Below, one piece after another: positions 1-8,066 of a stretch of 64,000 nt of DNA. The notes beneath the pieces were generated by a model. That model was given only the letters and a program-made list of their open reading frames with translations. It searched no databases and was not told where the DNA came from. Made by a program: the position numbers and the translations under genes. Origin of the DNA: Bacillota bacterium (GTDB lineage: Bacteria > Bacillota > Clostridia > Lachnospirales > Lachnospiraceae); assembly GCA_023442465.1 (NCBI GenBank), contig JAEZZQ010000047.1, positions 1-64,000 of the forward strand, given 5' to 3'. Within the stretch, counting starts at the first letter, position 1. Each line of letters starts with the position of its first letter.

Positions 1-40
1 TGCGTGTAGCTGATAAGTACTAATCGGTCGAGGGCTTATC
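1..40 (+). rRNA. 23S ribosomal RNA, 3' end (partial)
   Basis: The first bases carry the conserved end of bacterial 23S rRNA (the ACTAATCGGTCGAGG block of the terminal helix). Only the last 40 or so bases lie in the window, so the exact 3' end is approximate. No 5S rRNA is recognisable in the following 170 bases, and tRNA genes follow directly. Confidence 0.85.
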
Positions 41-214
41 CTTGTAAGGCTGGTGATGAGTGGGAAAATACTCCCAGAGAGTAAAGGACCCTCATAAGAG
101 ACAAGAAAGAAACGGATGAAAGAGATATAAGAGAGTAAAGGCAGGCACCTGAAAGGGAAGAAGCTGATTGGTATTCGGTTTTGAGGGTACAAATATTTAT
201 GTTTGTACTATTGT

Positions 215-288
215 GGCCCGGTGGCTCAGTTGGTTAGAGCGCCGCCCTGTCACGGCGGAGGTCGTGGGTTCGAGTCCCATCCGGGTCG
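215..288 (+). tRNA. tRNA-Asp (GTC)
   Basis: Full cloverleaf: seven-base acceptor stem with one G-U pair, D arm GGCTCAGTTGGTTAGAGC, anticodon GTC at 249-251, T arm with GGTTCGAGTCC, discriminator G. The 3' CCA is not encoded. First of a seven-gene tRNA cluster behind the rRNA operon. Confidence 0.97.
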
Positions 289-312
289 TGTAAATTTGTA
301 TATTGTTTTTTC

Positions 313-385
313 GGGATCTTAGCTCAGCTGGGAGAGCATCTGCCTTACAAGCAGAGGGTCATAGGTTCGAGCCCTATAGGTCCCA
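313..385 (+). tRNA. tRNA-Val (TAC)
   Basis: Acceptor stem GGGATCT pairs with AGGTCCC. The anticodon loop reads CTTACAA with anticodon TAC at 346-348, and the T arm GGTTCGAGCC is intact. CCA is not encoded. Confidence 0.97.
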
Positions 386-389
386 TTTT

Positions 390-462
390 GCCGATGTGGC
401 TCAATTGGCAGAGCAGCTGATTTGTAATCAGCAGGTTATCGGTTCGAGTCCGATCATCGGCT
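390..462 (+). tRNA. tRNA-Thr (TGT)
   Basis: Acceptor stem GCCGATG pairs with CATCGGC. The anticodon stem CTGA/TCAG encloses TTTGTAA (anticodon TGT), and the T arm is GGTTCGAGTCC. It begins only 4 bases after tRNA-Val. CCA is not encoded. Confidence 0.97.
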
Positions 463-514
463 TTTGATAGGAACTTGAAGAGAGACTTCTGTCAAAGCAA
501 TAAATGTTTAATAT

Positions 515-596
515 GGATGGATTCCCGAGTGGCCAAAGGGGACAGACTGTAAATCTGCTGCAAATTGCTTCGGTGGTTCGAATCCACCTCCATCCA
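515..596 (+). tRNA. tRNA-Tyr (GTA)
   Basis: A class II tRNA of 82 nt with a long variable arm. Acceptor GGATGGA pairs with TCCATCC, the anticodon is GTA at 549-551, and the T arm is GGTTCGAATCC. CCA is not encoded. Confidence 0.96.
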
Positions 597-656
597 GTTG
601 GTATAAAAATACCAAGTGATTGCATATAATTATACAATCAATGATTAATTGAATAA

Positions 657-730
657 CGCGGGGTGGAGCAGTCTGGAAGCTCGTCGGGCTCATAACCCGA
701 AGGTCATAGGTTCAAATCCTGTCCCCGCTA
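657..730 (+). tRNA. initiator tRNA-fMet (CAT)
   Basis: The anticodon is CAT. Two initiator hallmarks are visible: position 1 (C) does not pair with position 72 (T), and the anticodon stem has three G-C pairs next to the loop (GGG/CCC). This separates it from elongator tRNA-Met and from tRNA-Ile2. CCA is not encoded. Confidence 0.93.
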
Positions 731-736
731 TTTAGT

Positions 737-809
<73 letters not shown>

Positions 810-872
810 TCATTTTTTCCGGTTAAAGACAAGCTTATAACTATTATTTAGCTTGGTTCAAAATATAGAAAT

Positions 873-945
873 GGGATATTAGCTCAGTTGGTAGAGCACT
901 TGACTTTTAATCAAGTTGTCCGGGGTTCGAATCCCCGATGTCTCA
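873..945 (+). tRNA. tRNA-Lys (TTT)
   Basis: Acceptor GGGATAT pairs with ATGTCTC using one G-U pair. The anticodon loop CTTTTAA gives TTT, and the T arm is GGGTTCGAATCCC. It is the last tRNA of the cluster and is followed by a terminator hairpin. Confidence 0.97.
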
Positions 946-952
946 CGTTAGA

Positions 953-993
953 AGGCTGTTTCGAACAAAAGGAGTTCGGATACAGTCTTTTTA
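953..993. terminator. Rho-independent terminator after the tRNA cluster
   Basis: GGCTGTTTCGAAC pairs with GTTCGGATACAGTC (one bulge) around a 7-base loop, followed by TTTTT. It ends the rRNA/tRNA transcript and sits directly between it and the convergent acyltransferase gene. Confidence 0.75.
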
Positions 994-995
994 AT

Positions 996-1700
996 TTATG
1001 CTTTATCGTTATAAAAGCCTCTGTATGCTTTTGGCAAAAGTTCAGCAATTCTCGTCATAATATAATCTAAGCAATTAGCTTCCCAGCTTTCCTTGGTCTC
1101 ATCATTATTTTTTTTAGGCAGGTGGAAGGCTTTACCTATGCGGATATTTACATCAGCATCAAGGAATACTTCTTTACCCATATCTTCTTTTATAGGCATG
1201 AATTTCTCCGTACCCCAAATACCTATTGGTACTATCGGCGCATCAGTAAGCTTGGCAAAGAGTAAAATCCCTTTTTTTCCTTCGAGCATCTTCCCTGTTC
1301 TGCTTCGTGTTCCTTCAGGAAATATTAAAATGCTGTTACCTTCTTTTACGGCACTGATGACCTTTTTGATTGCTTCTTTATCAGGTGAATTTGGCAATAT
1401 TGGTATTGATCTGACAATTTTAAATCCTAAATTGGTCAAAGAATTAGATTCTAATTTTTTTCCGGCTACAAAAGTAATCTCTTCTTTTTCCAACACTTTA
1501 TTTAATAACAATCCATCAGAGTTACTTAAATGATTGCATATAAACAAATATGGCCTTTTAAGGTCACAGTTTAAATTTTCAAGGCCTTTTACATCTACCC
1601 TTGCATGTTTTTTCATTTGAAAGTCAAAATAAAACTTAACAAACTCAATTACTAAAGGTTCAGGCAACAAATTAGTGAATAGCAATAATAATTTATTCAT
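996..1700 (-). CDS. plsC: 1-acyl-sn-glycerol-3-phosphate acyltransferase family protein (PlsC-like)
   Basis: The 234-residue protein has the acyltransferase block I NHxxxxD (NHLSNSD, residues 56-62), whose His and Asp form the catalytic pair, and block III FPEGTRS (127-133), which binds the glycerol phosphate. Size and motifs fit the PlsC/LPLAT family, which acylates lysophosphatidic acid at the membrane to make phosphatidic acid. The N-terminus is hydrophobic rather than a true signal peptide. A weak AAGGG site lies upstream of the start. The gene stands alone and faces the tRNA cluster terminator. The exact acyl acceptor cannot be read from sequence, and a second PlsC elsewhere in the genome would not be surprising. 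Confidence 0.85.
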   Translation of the reverse strand: MNKLLLLFTNLLPEPLVIEFVKFYFDFQMKKHARVDVKGLENLNCDLKRPYLFICNHLSNSDGLLLNKVLEKEEITFVAGKKLESNSLTNLGFKIVRSIPILPNSPDKEAIKKVISAVKEGNSILIFPEGTRSRTGKMLEGKKGILLFAKLTDAPIVPIGIWGTEKFMPIKEDMGKEVFLDADVNIRIGKAFHLPKKNNDETKESWEANCLDYIMTRIAELLPKAYRGFYNDKA

Positions 1701-1835
1701 TTACATGTTAATCCCTTCATATGCTTTTTTCATATTTTGTACACTACTTCATTGAACGGTACATTATATTACTGTAATGAACTTTTAATAAGTTTAGCAT
1801 ATTTATTCTACAATACAATTTTAAATCATGCTATT

Positions 1836-2651
1836 TCAATTTTTATCCATTGCTTTCAAGATAATATGCGGAAACAGATTGTCCCTTACAAATTTACGAT
1901 AGTCCATTTCCTCTTTTGTTCGGCCACTAATTAGAGACTTGTTGACCACTGTATTATCAGATACACTAAAAATAGCTGCTATCGGTATATTTGCTGTTTT
2001 TGCAGCACAAAAAGCCGCGGCGGTCTCCATTTCAATAACATTACAGTTCATACTTAATATCTCATCAATGTGAGCGAATTGTGCAACTATTGTATCTATG
2101 CTAAAGTTTCTGCCAAGATGCCATTTGACATTATGTTGCTCACAAATATTTTTCGTTATTTCCTTTACCTTTCTTAGTAAGTCAGAATCAGGGTATACTT
2201 TTTTGCCCCAGCAATCACCATTGGATAAATCGTCAGCTATTATATATCTGCTTGCGCCATCGCCGCATATGCTGTATTCAGGAATAACAATATCTCCAAT
2301 ACCTATTTTATGGTCAAGTGATCCAACAGAACCAATAAAAATAATTTTGTTGCATTTTGTCACGCCCAACGAGAGTAAGACATCTATTAAGACAGGGGCT
2401 CCTATGCCTGTCTTAATATAAGTTATTTTCATTTTATCAACAATAATATCCCATACCTTGACCGCCGAGAAATCGGATTCGCTTAAATATTCTGCTTTTC
2501 CTAAGTTGGGCAAAGAAGATGGCTCCCACCATGGGGCAATAATTACATTTTCATTCACTTGTTCAGGTAGTATTCCGATTCCATGAATGCAAACATCCTT
2601 CTCTGTTGAACCAAATCTTTTCATACCGTTTATTATTGTTTCATAAGTCAT
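1836..2651 (-). CDS. nucleoside phosphorylase family protein
   Basis: The 271-residue product resembles purine/uridine phosphorylases of the PNP_UDP_1 fold, which split a nucleoside with phosphate into base and ribose-1-phosphate. Seen in the sequence are the glycine-rich phosphate-binding stretch FIGSVGSLDHKIGIGDIVIP (about 105-124) and the ribose-binding VIEMETAAAF segment with its conserved Met-Glu (about 205-214). The frame is open 31 codons further upstream, but GGGGGA stands 7-12 bases before the ATG at 2651 and no site precedes the longer start, so the shorter form is chosen. It is a single gene with its own upstream region. Base preference (purine or uridine) is not determined. Confidence 0.8.
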   Translation of the reverse strand: MTYETIINGMKRFGSTEKDVCIHGIGILPEQVNENVIIAPWWEPSSLPNLGKAEYLSESDFSAVKVWDIIVDKMKITYIKTGIGAPVLIDVLLSLGVTKCNKIIFIGSVGSLDHKIGIGDIVIPEYSICGDGASRYIIADDLSNGDCWGKKVYPDSDLLRKVKEITKNICEQHNVKWHLGRNFSIDTIVAQFAHIDEILSMNCNVIEMETAAAFCAAKTANIPIAAIFSVSDNTVVNKSLISGRTKEEMDYRKFVRDNLFPHIILKAMDKN

Positions 2652-2766
2652 TATTCTAGTCCCCCATACAAAAAATAAATTCATCACTGTATTTCGTTTG
2701 ATCTTGATGAAAAGATGATAACATATTCTGGGAGACCTTTCCATATTACTTGAAGAACCTTACCAT

Positions 2767-2814
2767 GGGTACTCATTATAAGTATCCATAATCTCTATAA
2801 GAGATTAAATACCC
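2767..2814. promoter_or_regulatory. nested inverted repeats between divergent genes
   Basis: In the 270-base gap between the nucleoside phosphorylase and the divergent MBL gene lie AATCTC/GAGATT (2790-2806) and GGGTACT/AGTATCC (2767-2787), with an outer GGGTA/TACCC pair. They could be operator sites or a leader hairpin; the sequence alone does not decide this. Confidence 0.3.
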
Positions 2815-2922
2815 AAATAAAAAGAAGTATGATAAAATACCGATAAGAGAGCATGGGCAAGCAAAATAGATTTTTATTGTATTAAAATGAACGGAATTTT
2901 TAAAATGAGAGAGGTATATTAT

Positions 2923-3603
2923 ATGAGTGCAATACATAAAATCAGCGGCGGAAATGTAAATTGCTATATTATATTTAGTGGTAATAATGCGATACTGGTA
3001 GATACCGGTCGTGAGAAATACAAGAGAAGGGTGTTAGAGGCTTGCCGGCGATTTAACATCCGGCTCATTGTCCTTACACACGCTCATATGGACCATTGTC
3101 AAAATGCGGCCTATTTGGCAGAAGCCTTGCATGCGCCAATTGCAATCAATGAAAAAGATATGAATTTGATACCGGACAATATGAAGCAGCCGTTAACGGC
3201 CCAGAGCTTTTTAGGAAAAATTATTCTGAACATCTCAGCAAAGAGTGCTGAATCGGATACCCTCTCAGAATTTAAACCTACCATTTATTTGAAGGAAGGA
3301 TATGACCTGAGCGAATATGGTATAAATGCAAAAGTGGTAGAACTAGCCGGACATACGGAAGGTTCTATCGGGTTGGATGTAGATGGAGATAAATTGATTG
3401 TTGGCGACGCATTGATGAACATATTTTATCCAACAGTATCTATGCTTTATACCAACAGAGAACAAATGCTCCAAAGTGCAAAGCGCATCGGGGAGTTGGG
3501 AAAAAGAAAAATATATTTTGGACATGGGCGGCCAGTAGAAAATCGTATATGGATAAAGGCAGGAAATTTATTTTTGGGAAGTCATTTATCCGGGAAAGTT
3601 TAA
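2923..3603 (+). CDS. MBL-fold metallo-hydrolase
   Basis: This is a metallo-beta-lactamase fold hydrolase of 227 residues. The metal-binding signature HxHxDH is present as HAHMDH (His53, His55, Asp57, His58), with further ligands in GHTEGS (His144), GD (Asp162) and GHG (His201), so the dinuclear zinc site looks complete. The start at 2923 has GAGAGG nine bases upstream and is preferred over an ATG at 2887. The family covers glyoxalase II-like thioesterases, lactonases and others, and the substrate is unknown here. The next gene, a GNAT acetyltransferase, begins 21 bases downstream and is probably co-transcribed. Confidence 0.85.
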   Translation: MSAIHKISGGNVNCYIIFSGNNAILVDTGREKYKRRVLEACRRFNIRLIVLTHAHMDHCQNAAYLAEALHAPIAINEKDMNLIPDNMKQPLTAQSFLGKIILNISAKSAESDTLSEFKPTIYLKEGYDLSEYGINAKVVELAGHTEGSIGLDVDGDKLIVGDALMNIFYPTVSMLYTNREQMLQSAKRIGELGKRKIYFGHGRPVENRIWIKAGNLFLGSHLSGKV

Positions 3604-3623
3604 CGATTGAATAGGGAGGCGCT

Positions 3624-4046
3624 ATGTATTATATTTCAGATAAAAAAGAAAATCTTCAGCTTGATAAGGTAAAACGGCTCTTATTGCAGACCTATTGGGC
3701 AAATATGCGGAGCCATGAAACAATTGAAAAATCAGTTGCAAATTCCCTATGCTTTGGGGCGTATTTAGATAAAAATGATTCTCAGATTGCTTTTGCAAGA
3801 GTAATAACGGATTATGCCACAAGCTATTATTTATGTGATGTAGTAGTCGACGAAGAATATCGCGGACTGGGTGTGGGAAAAGCATTGGTGGAAAAGATTA
3901 CTTCTGATGCCAGGCTTGTCCGCCTCCGGGGGATTCTGGCAACCGAAGATGCCCATGGCTTATATGAAAAATACGGATTTTATAAAGCTGAGAATAGATT
4001 TATGATGAGCCGGCACAAAGTGGATGATAGTGACTGTGATTCATAA
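3624..4046 (+). CDS. GNAT family N-acetyltransferase
   Basis: The 140-residue protein carries the acetyl-CoA pyrophosphate-binding motif A of the GNAT fold (EYRGLGVGKAL, from about residue 78), and the beta strand before it reads YYLCDVVVD. GGGAGG lies just upstream of the ATG. Such short GNATs usually acetylate small amines or protein N-termini. It follows the MBL hydrolase at 21 bases. The acceptor substrate is unknown. Confidence 0.82.
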   Translation: MYYISDKKENLQLDKVKRLLLQTYWANMRSHETIEKSVANSLCFGAYLDKNDSQIAFARVITDYATSYYLCDVVVDEEYRGLGVGKALVEKITSDARLVRLRGILATEDAHGLYEKYGFYKAENRFMMSRHKVDDSDCDS

Positions 4047-4145
4047 TTTGTCAGGTTTTAAAAGTGCAATTTGTATGGTAGTTGATATTTCTGTTTATGA
4101 TATAATAGTTTTTAATAATTGCTGACGAATAGGAGCGCTGTATCT

Positions 4146-5324
4146 ATGAAAATATTAAGTGGAAAATTGGAGCAGCTATTACTCCGGGCTGTGGATAATG
4201 AGGAAATTGCCGGAGCAAATATACTGATACTGAAAGAGGGGAAAGAGATTGCGTATGCGCAGGCAGGATATGCGGATAAGGCAGAGAAAAAGTCGTATGA
4301 ACGGGATACGATCGCAAGACTTTATTCTATGACAAAGCCGGTGACTGCAGCAGCGGCAATGCTTTTGATGGAGCGAGGGCTTTTGGATCCGGGTGCTTTT
4401 GTAGAGGACTTTCTGCCGGGTTTTCATGATGTATCTGTTGCAGGCGGAAAGGGAAGAACTCCGGCAAGGCGTCCGATGCGAATTTCCGAGTTGCTGAACA
4501 TGACCTCAGGGCTGGTCTATGGCGGAGATACTACGAGCATCAGCTCCATAGAAACAGAGAAGCTGTTTCATAAAGTCGATGAAAGGCTGCTGGGAAAGGA
4601 CGCTCTTACTACGGTGGAAATAGCCAATTCTCTTGGTCTTCTTCCACTGGCATTCCATCCGGGGGATTCGTGGCAGTATGGAACCTCTGCAGATGTGCTT
4701 GGTGCTGTAATCGAGGTAATAAGCGGAGTGCCCTTCGGGGAATTTTTAAAGGAAGAATTCTTTAAGCCTCTTGGAATGCAGGACACCGGATTTTATGTGC
4801 CGCAGGAAAAGCAGGAGAGGCTGGCGAAGGTATATGAAAGAACCGCGGACGGACTGGTTTTGTACACGGGCAGCCATCTGGGGATTTCCAATGCTATGAA
4901 ACAGTCGCCGGCATTTGAGTCGGGCGGTGCGGGTCTCGTATCTACGCTGGATGATTACGAAAAATTTGCGTCGATGCTATTGGCCGGGGGAAGCTATGCA
5001 GGCGGGCAGCTTATGAAGCCACAGACCGTACGGTATATGACACAGGCCGAATTGCTGCCATGGCAGCAGGATGTCCTGGAACGGGGCTGGGAGGGCTTAG
5101 GAGGACATACTTATGCAAATCTCCTGCGCATTGTGACGCAGCCCGGAAAAGCTTGTATGATGACAACAGAAGGGGAGTATGGCTGGGATGGCTGGCTGGG
5201 TGCATATTTTGCCAACAGCCCGAAGGATAAGCTGACGATGCTGCTTACCTTCCAGCTTAAAGACGCAGGAACCACTTCCTTGACGAGGCGGTTGAAGAAT
5301 GCTGTTTGGAGCGAGCTTTGCTAA
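4146..5324 (+). CDS. serine hydrolase, class C beta-lactamase-like (PBP fold esterase)
   Basis: The 392-residue product belongs to the beta-lactamase family (PF00144). The nucleophile motif SxxK is SMTK (Ser61, Lys64), and the second motif tyrosine is in WQYGTS (Tyr178). Near the C-terminus a GWDGWLG stretch replaces the KTG box, as in EstB-type esterases. No signal peptide is visible, so it is probably cytoplasmic, which argues for an esterase or peptidase rather than antibiotic resistance. The ATG at 4146 has AGGAG ten bases upstream; an in-frame TTG at 4119 is less likely. Confidence 0.85.
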   Translation: MKILSGKLEQLLLRAVDNEEIAGANILILKEGKEIAYAQAGYADKAEKKSYERDTIARLYSMTKPVTAAAAMLLMERGLLDPGAFVEDFLPGFHDVSVAGGKGRTPARRPMRISELLNMTSGLVYGGDTTSISSIETEKLFHKVDERLLGKDALTTVEIANSLGLLPLAFHPGDSWQYGTSADVLGAVIEVISGVPFGEFLKEEFFKPLGMQDTGFYVPQEKQERLAKVYERTADGLVLYTGSHLGISNAMKQSPAFESGGAGLVSTLDDYEKFASMLLAGGSYAGGQLMKPQTVRYMTQAELLPWQQDVLERGWEGLGGHTYANLLRIVTQPGKACMMTTEGEYGWDGWLGAYFANSPKDKLTMLLTFQLKDAGTTSLTRRLKNAVWSELC

Positions 5325-5442
5325 GTATCTTATATGCTTGTCCGGAAAGCATATAAGCAAACAGATAATCGTGCTAAAAGCAGTTCTCAAAAAGGAGGCA
5401 TCCTTCAGTCAGTCCTTAAAAAGACAGTATGTATTTCAAAGT

Positions 5443-5472
5443 ATGGCGTAGCGTAAAGACTACGCCATTTCT
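5443..5472 (+). terminator. hairpin, possible terminator
   Basis: ATGGCGTAG pairs perfectly with CTACGCCAT across an 8-base loop and is followed by TTCTTC. It lies about 120 bases after the serine hydrolase gene. The T-run is weak. The rest of the 5325-5607 gap shows no recognisable gene, only a short open stretch without a start near 5530-5600. Confidence 0.4.
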
Positions 5473-5607
5473 TCATGTATCGGGGAATTTAATTCCGGTA
5501 GAACCTCCAACAAACCATAGCTGAATTGATGATGTCGATGCCATTATCAATGGCAACTTCGGGTCAAGTTGGCCCGATATCGTAGGATGCGGAAAAGTGT
5601 CATAAGT

Positions 5608-6054
5608 TTATAAACTTTTACTTAAGTAAACCATATCTACCAATTGAACACCATCTTCAAACATTGGGTGGTCATAGTTGTCTATAAAAAAGTCTTTAAT
5701 CCTATGAGAACTCCTAAAACCGTTTTTCTGGTAAAACTGTAATATCCATGGGATGTCCCCTGTTCCCACAAGCATGGTTGTATACTTGTCTTTGTAATAC
5801 GAAAATATGTAATTTAAAAGTTTGCTTCCATACCCTTTGCCATGCCATTTTTCATAAGTAACTATATTTTTTAGTTCACAAACATCATCGTTTTCCCGTG
5901 TAACTATGCAAACACTTTTTAAATCGTCATCATATAATGCAAACATTTCTCCGCGAAGTAAGTATTTCTCTATCATTTCTGATTCTTCATCTGCAAGAAG
6001 GAGAAGATCCATAAAATTTATTTTATTATTATCCTCAATCTTAGTTATTTTCAT
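5608..6054 (-). CDS. GNAT family N-acetyltransferase
   Basis: This 148-residue GNAT protein has motif A HGKGYGSKLL (residues 71-80) after the strand LKNIVTYEKW, and the late QFYQKNGF segment typical of the fold. GGAGGG lies four bases before the ATG at 6054; a GTG four codons upstream overlaps this site and is rejected. The local sequence is AT-rich compared with the housekeeping genes to the right. It is a single gene on the minus strand, and its substrate is not known. Confidence 0.8.
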   Translation of the reverse strand: MKITKIEDNNKINFMDLLLLADEESEMIEKYLLRGEMFALYDDDLKSVCIVTRENDDVCELKNIVTYEKWHGKGYGSKLLNYIFSYYKDKYTTMLVGTGDIPWILQFYQKNGFRSSHRIKDFFIDNYDHPMFEDGVQLVDMVYLSKSL

Positions 6055-6168
6055 TTTACCCTCCACAATTTGATTAGCTTTATTATATCACTATTATTTC
6101 TATTGAGTGGAACAAGGACTTCTATAAAAAGAAAATGTGCTATGTATTGAACACAGCACATTTTTTAG

Positions 6169-6438
6169 TTAGTCTTTCATTGCCTTAATTATTCGTTGAA
6201 CACTTTTAGGATCAAGAAAATACTGTTTAGATAATTCCAAGATTGTTGCACCGTCTTTATAATCAATATATAACTTGGTGTTACGTTGTTCTATATATTC
6301 TTTTGTATCAGTATTTTCTCCCCATTTGCTCCATTTGTTCTTAGGCTTAGGGATATATATTATTTGACCATCTACATATTTCTGAATTTGTTCAACCAAT
6401 TCTTTAGGCAAAACCTTTAATGCGTTAACATAGCCCAC
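6169..6438 (-). CDS. CD3324 family protein, small HTH regulator
   Basis: This 89-residue protein starts GYVNALKVLPKELVEQIQKY and ends in a helix-turn-helix-like segment (TILELSKQYFLDPKSVQRII), the layout of the CD3324 family related to Mor-type activators. The start is GTG at 6438 with AGGAGG seven bases upstream. Members are short, probably DNA-binding, and their targets are not known. A perfect 13-bp inverted repeat lies 30-73 bases upstream of the start and could control the gene. Confidence 0.75.
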   Translation of the reverse strand: MGYVNALKVLPKELVEQIQKYVDGQIIYIPKPKNKWSKWGENTDTKEYIEQRNTKLYIDYKDGATILELSKQYFLDPKSVQRIIKAMKD

Positions 6439-6467
6439 TATGCACCTCCTAAAAAGTTTTTAGGATT

Positions 6468-6511
6468 AGCAAAGGCTATTTATTGAATTTCAATGTGCAA
6501 TAGCCTTTGCT
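6468..6511 (-). promoter_or_regulatory. 13-bp perfect inverted repeat upstream of the CD3324-type gene
   Basis: AGCAAAGGCTATT (6468-6480) and its exact reverse complement (6499-6511) flank 18 bases. In the direction of the minus-strand gene this lies in the leader, so it may be an operator or an mRNA hairpin. There is no T-run that would make it a clear attenuator. Confidence 0.45.
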
Positions 6512-6577
6512 ATGCACAGTTTCTCCTGCTTTCCTGTATTGGTCACTCCCCCTTTCGCAGGCTTTCATTATATACAA

Positions 6578-6781
6578 TTATGCCGGGCTTGACAAGTTTC
6601 CATAATAAGTAAAATCAATACGAAGTTCCGCATACGCTCAAAGCGCAGCCAGTTTTGCAAAGTATTGCAAGAGATTTGAATACTGTTCCCATAGCTTGGC
6701 ATAGCCTTTTTGTAGTTTTATAATTTCAGTTTAATAGGCACTATGCGCTTGTTTTAGACATTTTACTTGGTAGTTGCCCAT
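6578..6781 (-). pseudogene. possible decayed small ORF
   Basis: Read on the minus strand from an ATG at 6781, 67 codons run in one frame but are broken by an internal TAA and an internal TGA (6638-6640). Between these stops the frame encodes an amphipathic helical stretch (KLQKGYAKLWEQYSNLLQYF), which looks more protein-like than chance. There is no family match I can name. The remaining gap up to 6944 shows no other gene. Confidence 0.25.
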
Positions 6782-6944
6782 AAACAATATAGTTTTCTTA
6801 TACTGTCTTATGGAGGACTGCCTTTTGGGAATTGCTTTATCTTTTTCTTTCTGTGAAAGTATATATCCCGACAAAGTGCTTATTCCAACATTGATTAATT
6901 ACCCTATTAATGATACAATAAAATGAATTTTGAGGTGATTTTCA

Positions 6945-7682
6945 GTGGAAAGAGATAAAGGAATATATTGTATACAATATGCATTCAAGCAGTCGATACC
7001 GGTTATGCTCGGTTATATATTTTTAGGCATTGCATTTGGCTTGATGCTGCAGGATGCAGGATATCATTTTTTATGGGCATTTGCGATCAGTACGGTCGTT
7101 TATGCGGGAAGTATGCAGTTTGTAATGGTTACGCTGCTTTCCGGCGGCGCAAGCCTTTTTTATACGGCAATTATGACGTTATTTATTAACGGCAGACATA
7201 TCTTTTATGGTTTTTCTTTTATCGAAAAATACCGTGACATGGGGAAAGTATACCCCTATATGGTATTCTCTTTGACGGATGAAACATATTCCGTGCTGTG
7301 CAGAACCAAGATTCCCCCCGAAATGGACGAAAAGAAAGTGATGTTTAGCATTTCTTTCTTCAATCAATGCTATTGGATTACGGGTTCGGTAATCGGCGGA
7401 CTGGCAGGTCAGCTTATCACCTTTGACTCTACAGGAATAGACTTTTCCATGACGGCTTTGTTCGTGGCGATTGTGGTGGAGCAGTGGCAGGAAAGCAAGT
7501 CCCATGTTCCGGCAATCATAGGCTTTTTAATGTCCCTGTTGTTTTTGCTCGCATTCGGGGCTGACAGGTTTATTCTTCCGTCCCTGCTTACGTCCGTTAT
7601 CATTTTAATTGCAGCAAGAAAGAATCTGGACGGTAAAGAGGCGCATATACAGGATGAATCCGGTATTTCAGCGGAAGAATAG
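6945..7682 (+). CDS. azlC: AzlC family branched-chain amino acid exporter, large subunit
   Basis: This 245-residue integral membrane protein has the AzlC family pattern: the N-terminal segment PVMLGYIFLGIAFGLML, then VVYAGSMQFVMVTLL, and the conserved FINGRHIFYG loop. AzlC and AzlD together export branched-chain amino acids such as azaleucine. The start is GTG with GAGGTG upstream. The partner azlD follows at 22 bases, giving a two-gene operon. The substrate range is inferred from the family only. Confidence 0.92.
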   Translation: MERDKGIYCIQYAFKQSIPVMLGYIFLGIAFGLMLQDAGYHFLWAFAISTVVYAGSMQFVMVTLLSGGASLFYTAIMTLFINGRHIFYGFSFIEKYRDMGKVYPYMVFSLTDETYSVLCRTKIPPEMDEKKVMFSISFFNQCYWITGSVIGGLAGQLITFDSTGIDFSMTALFVAIVVEQWQESKSHVPAIIGFLMSLLFLLAFGADRFILPSLLTSVIILIAARKNLDGKEAHIQDESGISAEE

Positions 7683-7704
7683 AGAGAAAGACGAGGTTAT
7701 GTAT

Positions 7705-8034
7705 ATGGACATCATGCATTCGATTGCGATTATTGCGGTAGTATCGGCCTGTACGATTTTAATACGAGCGGTTCCGTTCCTTTTGTTCGGCGGCAGCAGG
7801 CAGGTGCCCGGAACCATACATTATTTGGGAAAGTTTCTTCCGGAGGCGATTATGGCTACTCTGGTCGTATATTGTCTGCGAAACGTCAGGATTATGGAGG
7901 GAACTCATGGGCTTCCTGAATTGATTTCCGTTGTACTTGTAGCAATTTTACATTTGTGGAAAAAGAACATATTGATTTCGGTAGGTTTGGGAACAATATG
8001 TTATATGGTGCTTATTCAAATGATATTCACATAA
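7705..8034 (+). CDS. azlD: AzlD family branched-chain amino acid exporter, small subunit
   Basis: The 109-residue protein has about four hydrophobic segments and the family stretch ILIRAVPFLLFG near residue 20. Length and position behind azlC match AzlD. The ATG at 7705 is preferred because GAGG stands eight bases before it; an upstream ATG at 7699 sits too close, and the longer frame overlapping azlC is unlikely. It forms the membrane exporter with AzlC. Confidence 0.9.
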   Translation: MDIMHSIAIIAVVSACTILIRAVPFLLFGGSRQVPGTIHYLGKFLPEAIMATLVVYCLRNVRIMEGTHGLPELISVVLVAILHLWKKNILISVGLGTICYMVLIQMIFT

Positions 8035-8066
8035 AATAGAGAGACAAATGATAGGGGAGCAGGAGC

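Noticed and set aside
1093..1533. 146-codon plus-strand frame
   Set aside because: It lies wholly inside the PlsC-like gene on the other strand; the minus-strand product has clear family motifs and this one has none.
4146..5324. beta-lactamase resistance gene
   Set aside because: It has SxxK but no signal peptide and a GWDGWLG ending of the esterase type; resistance is not supported.
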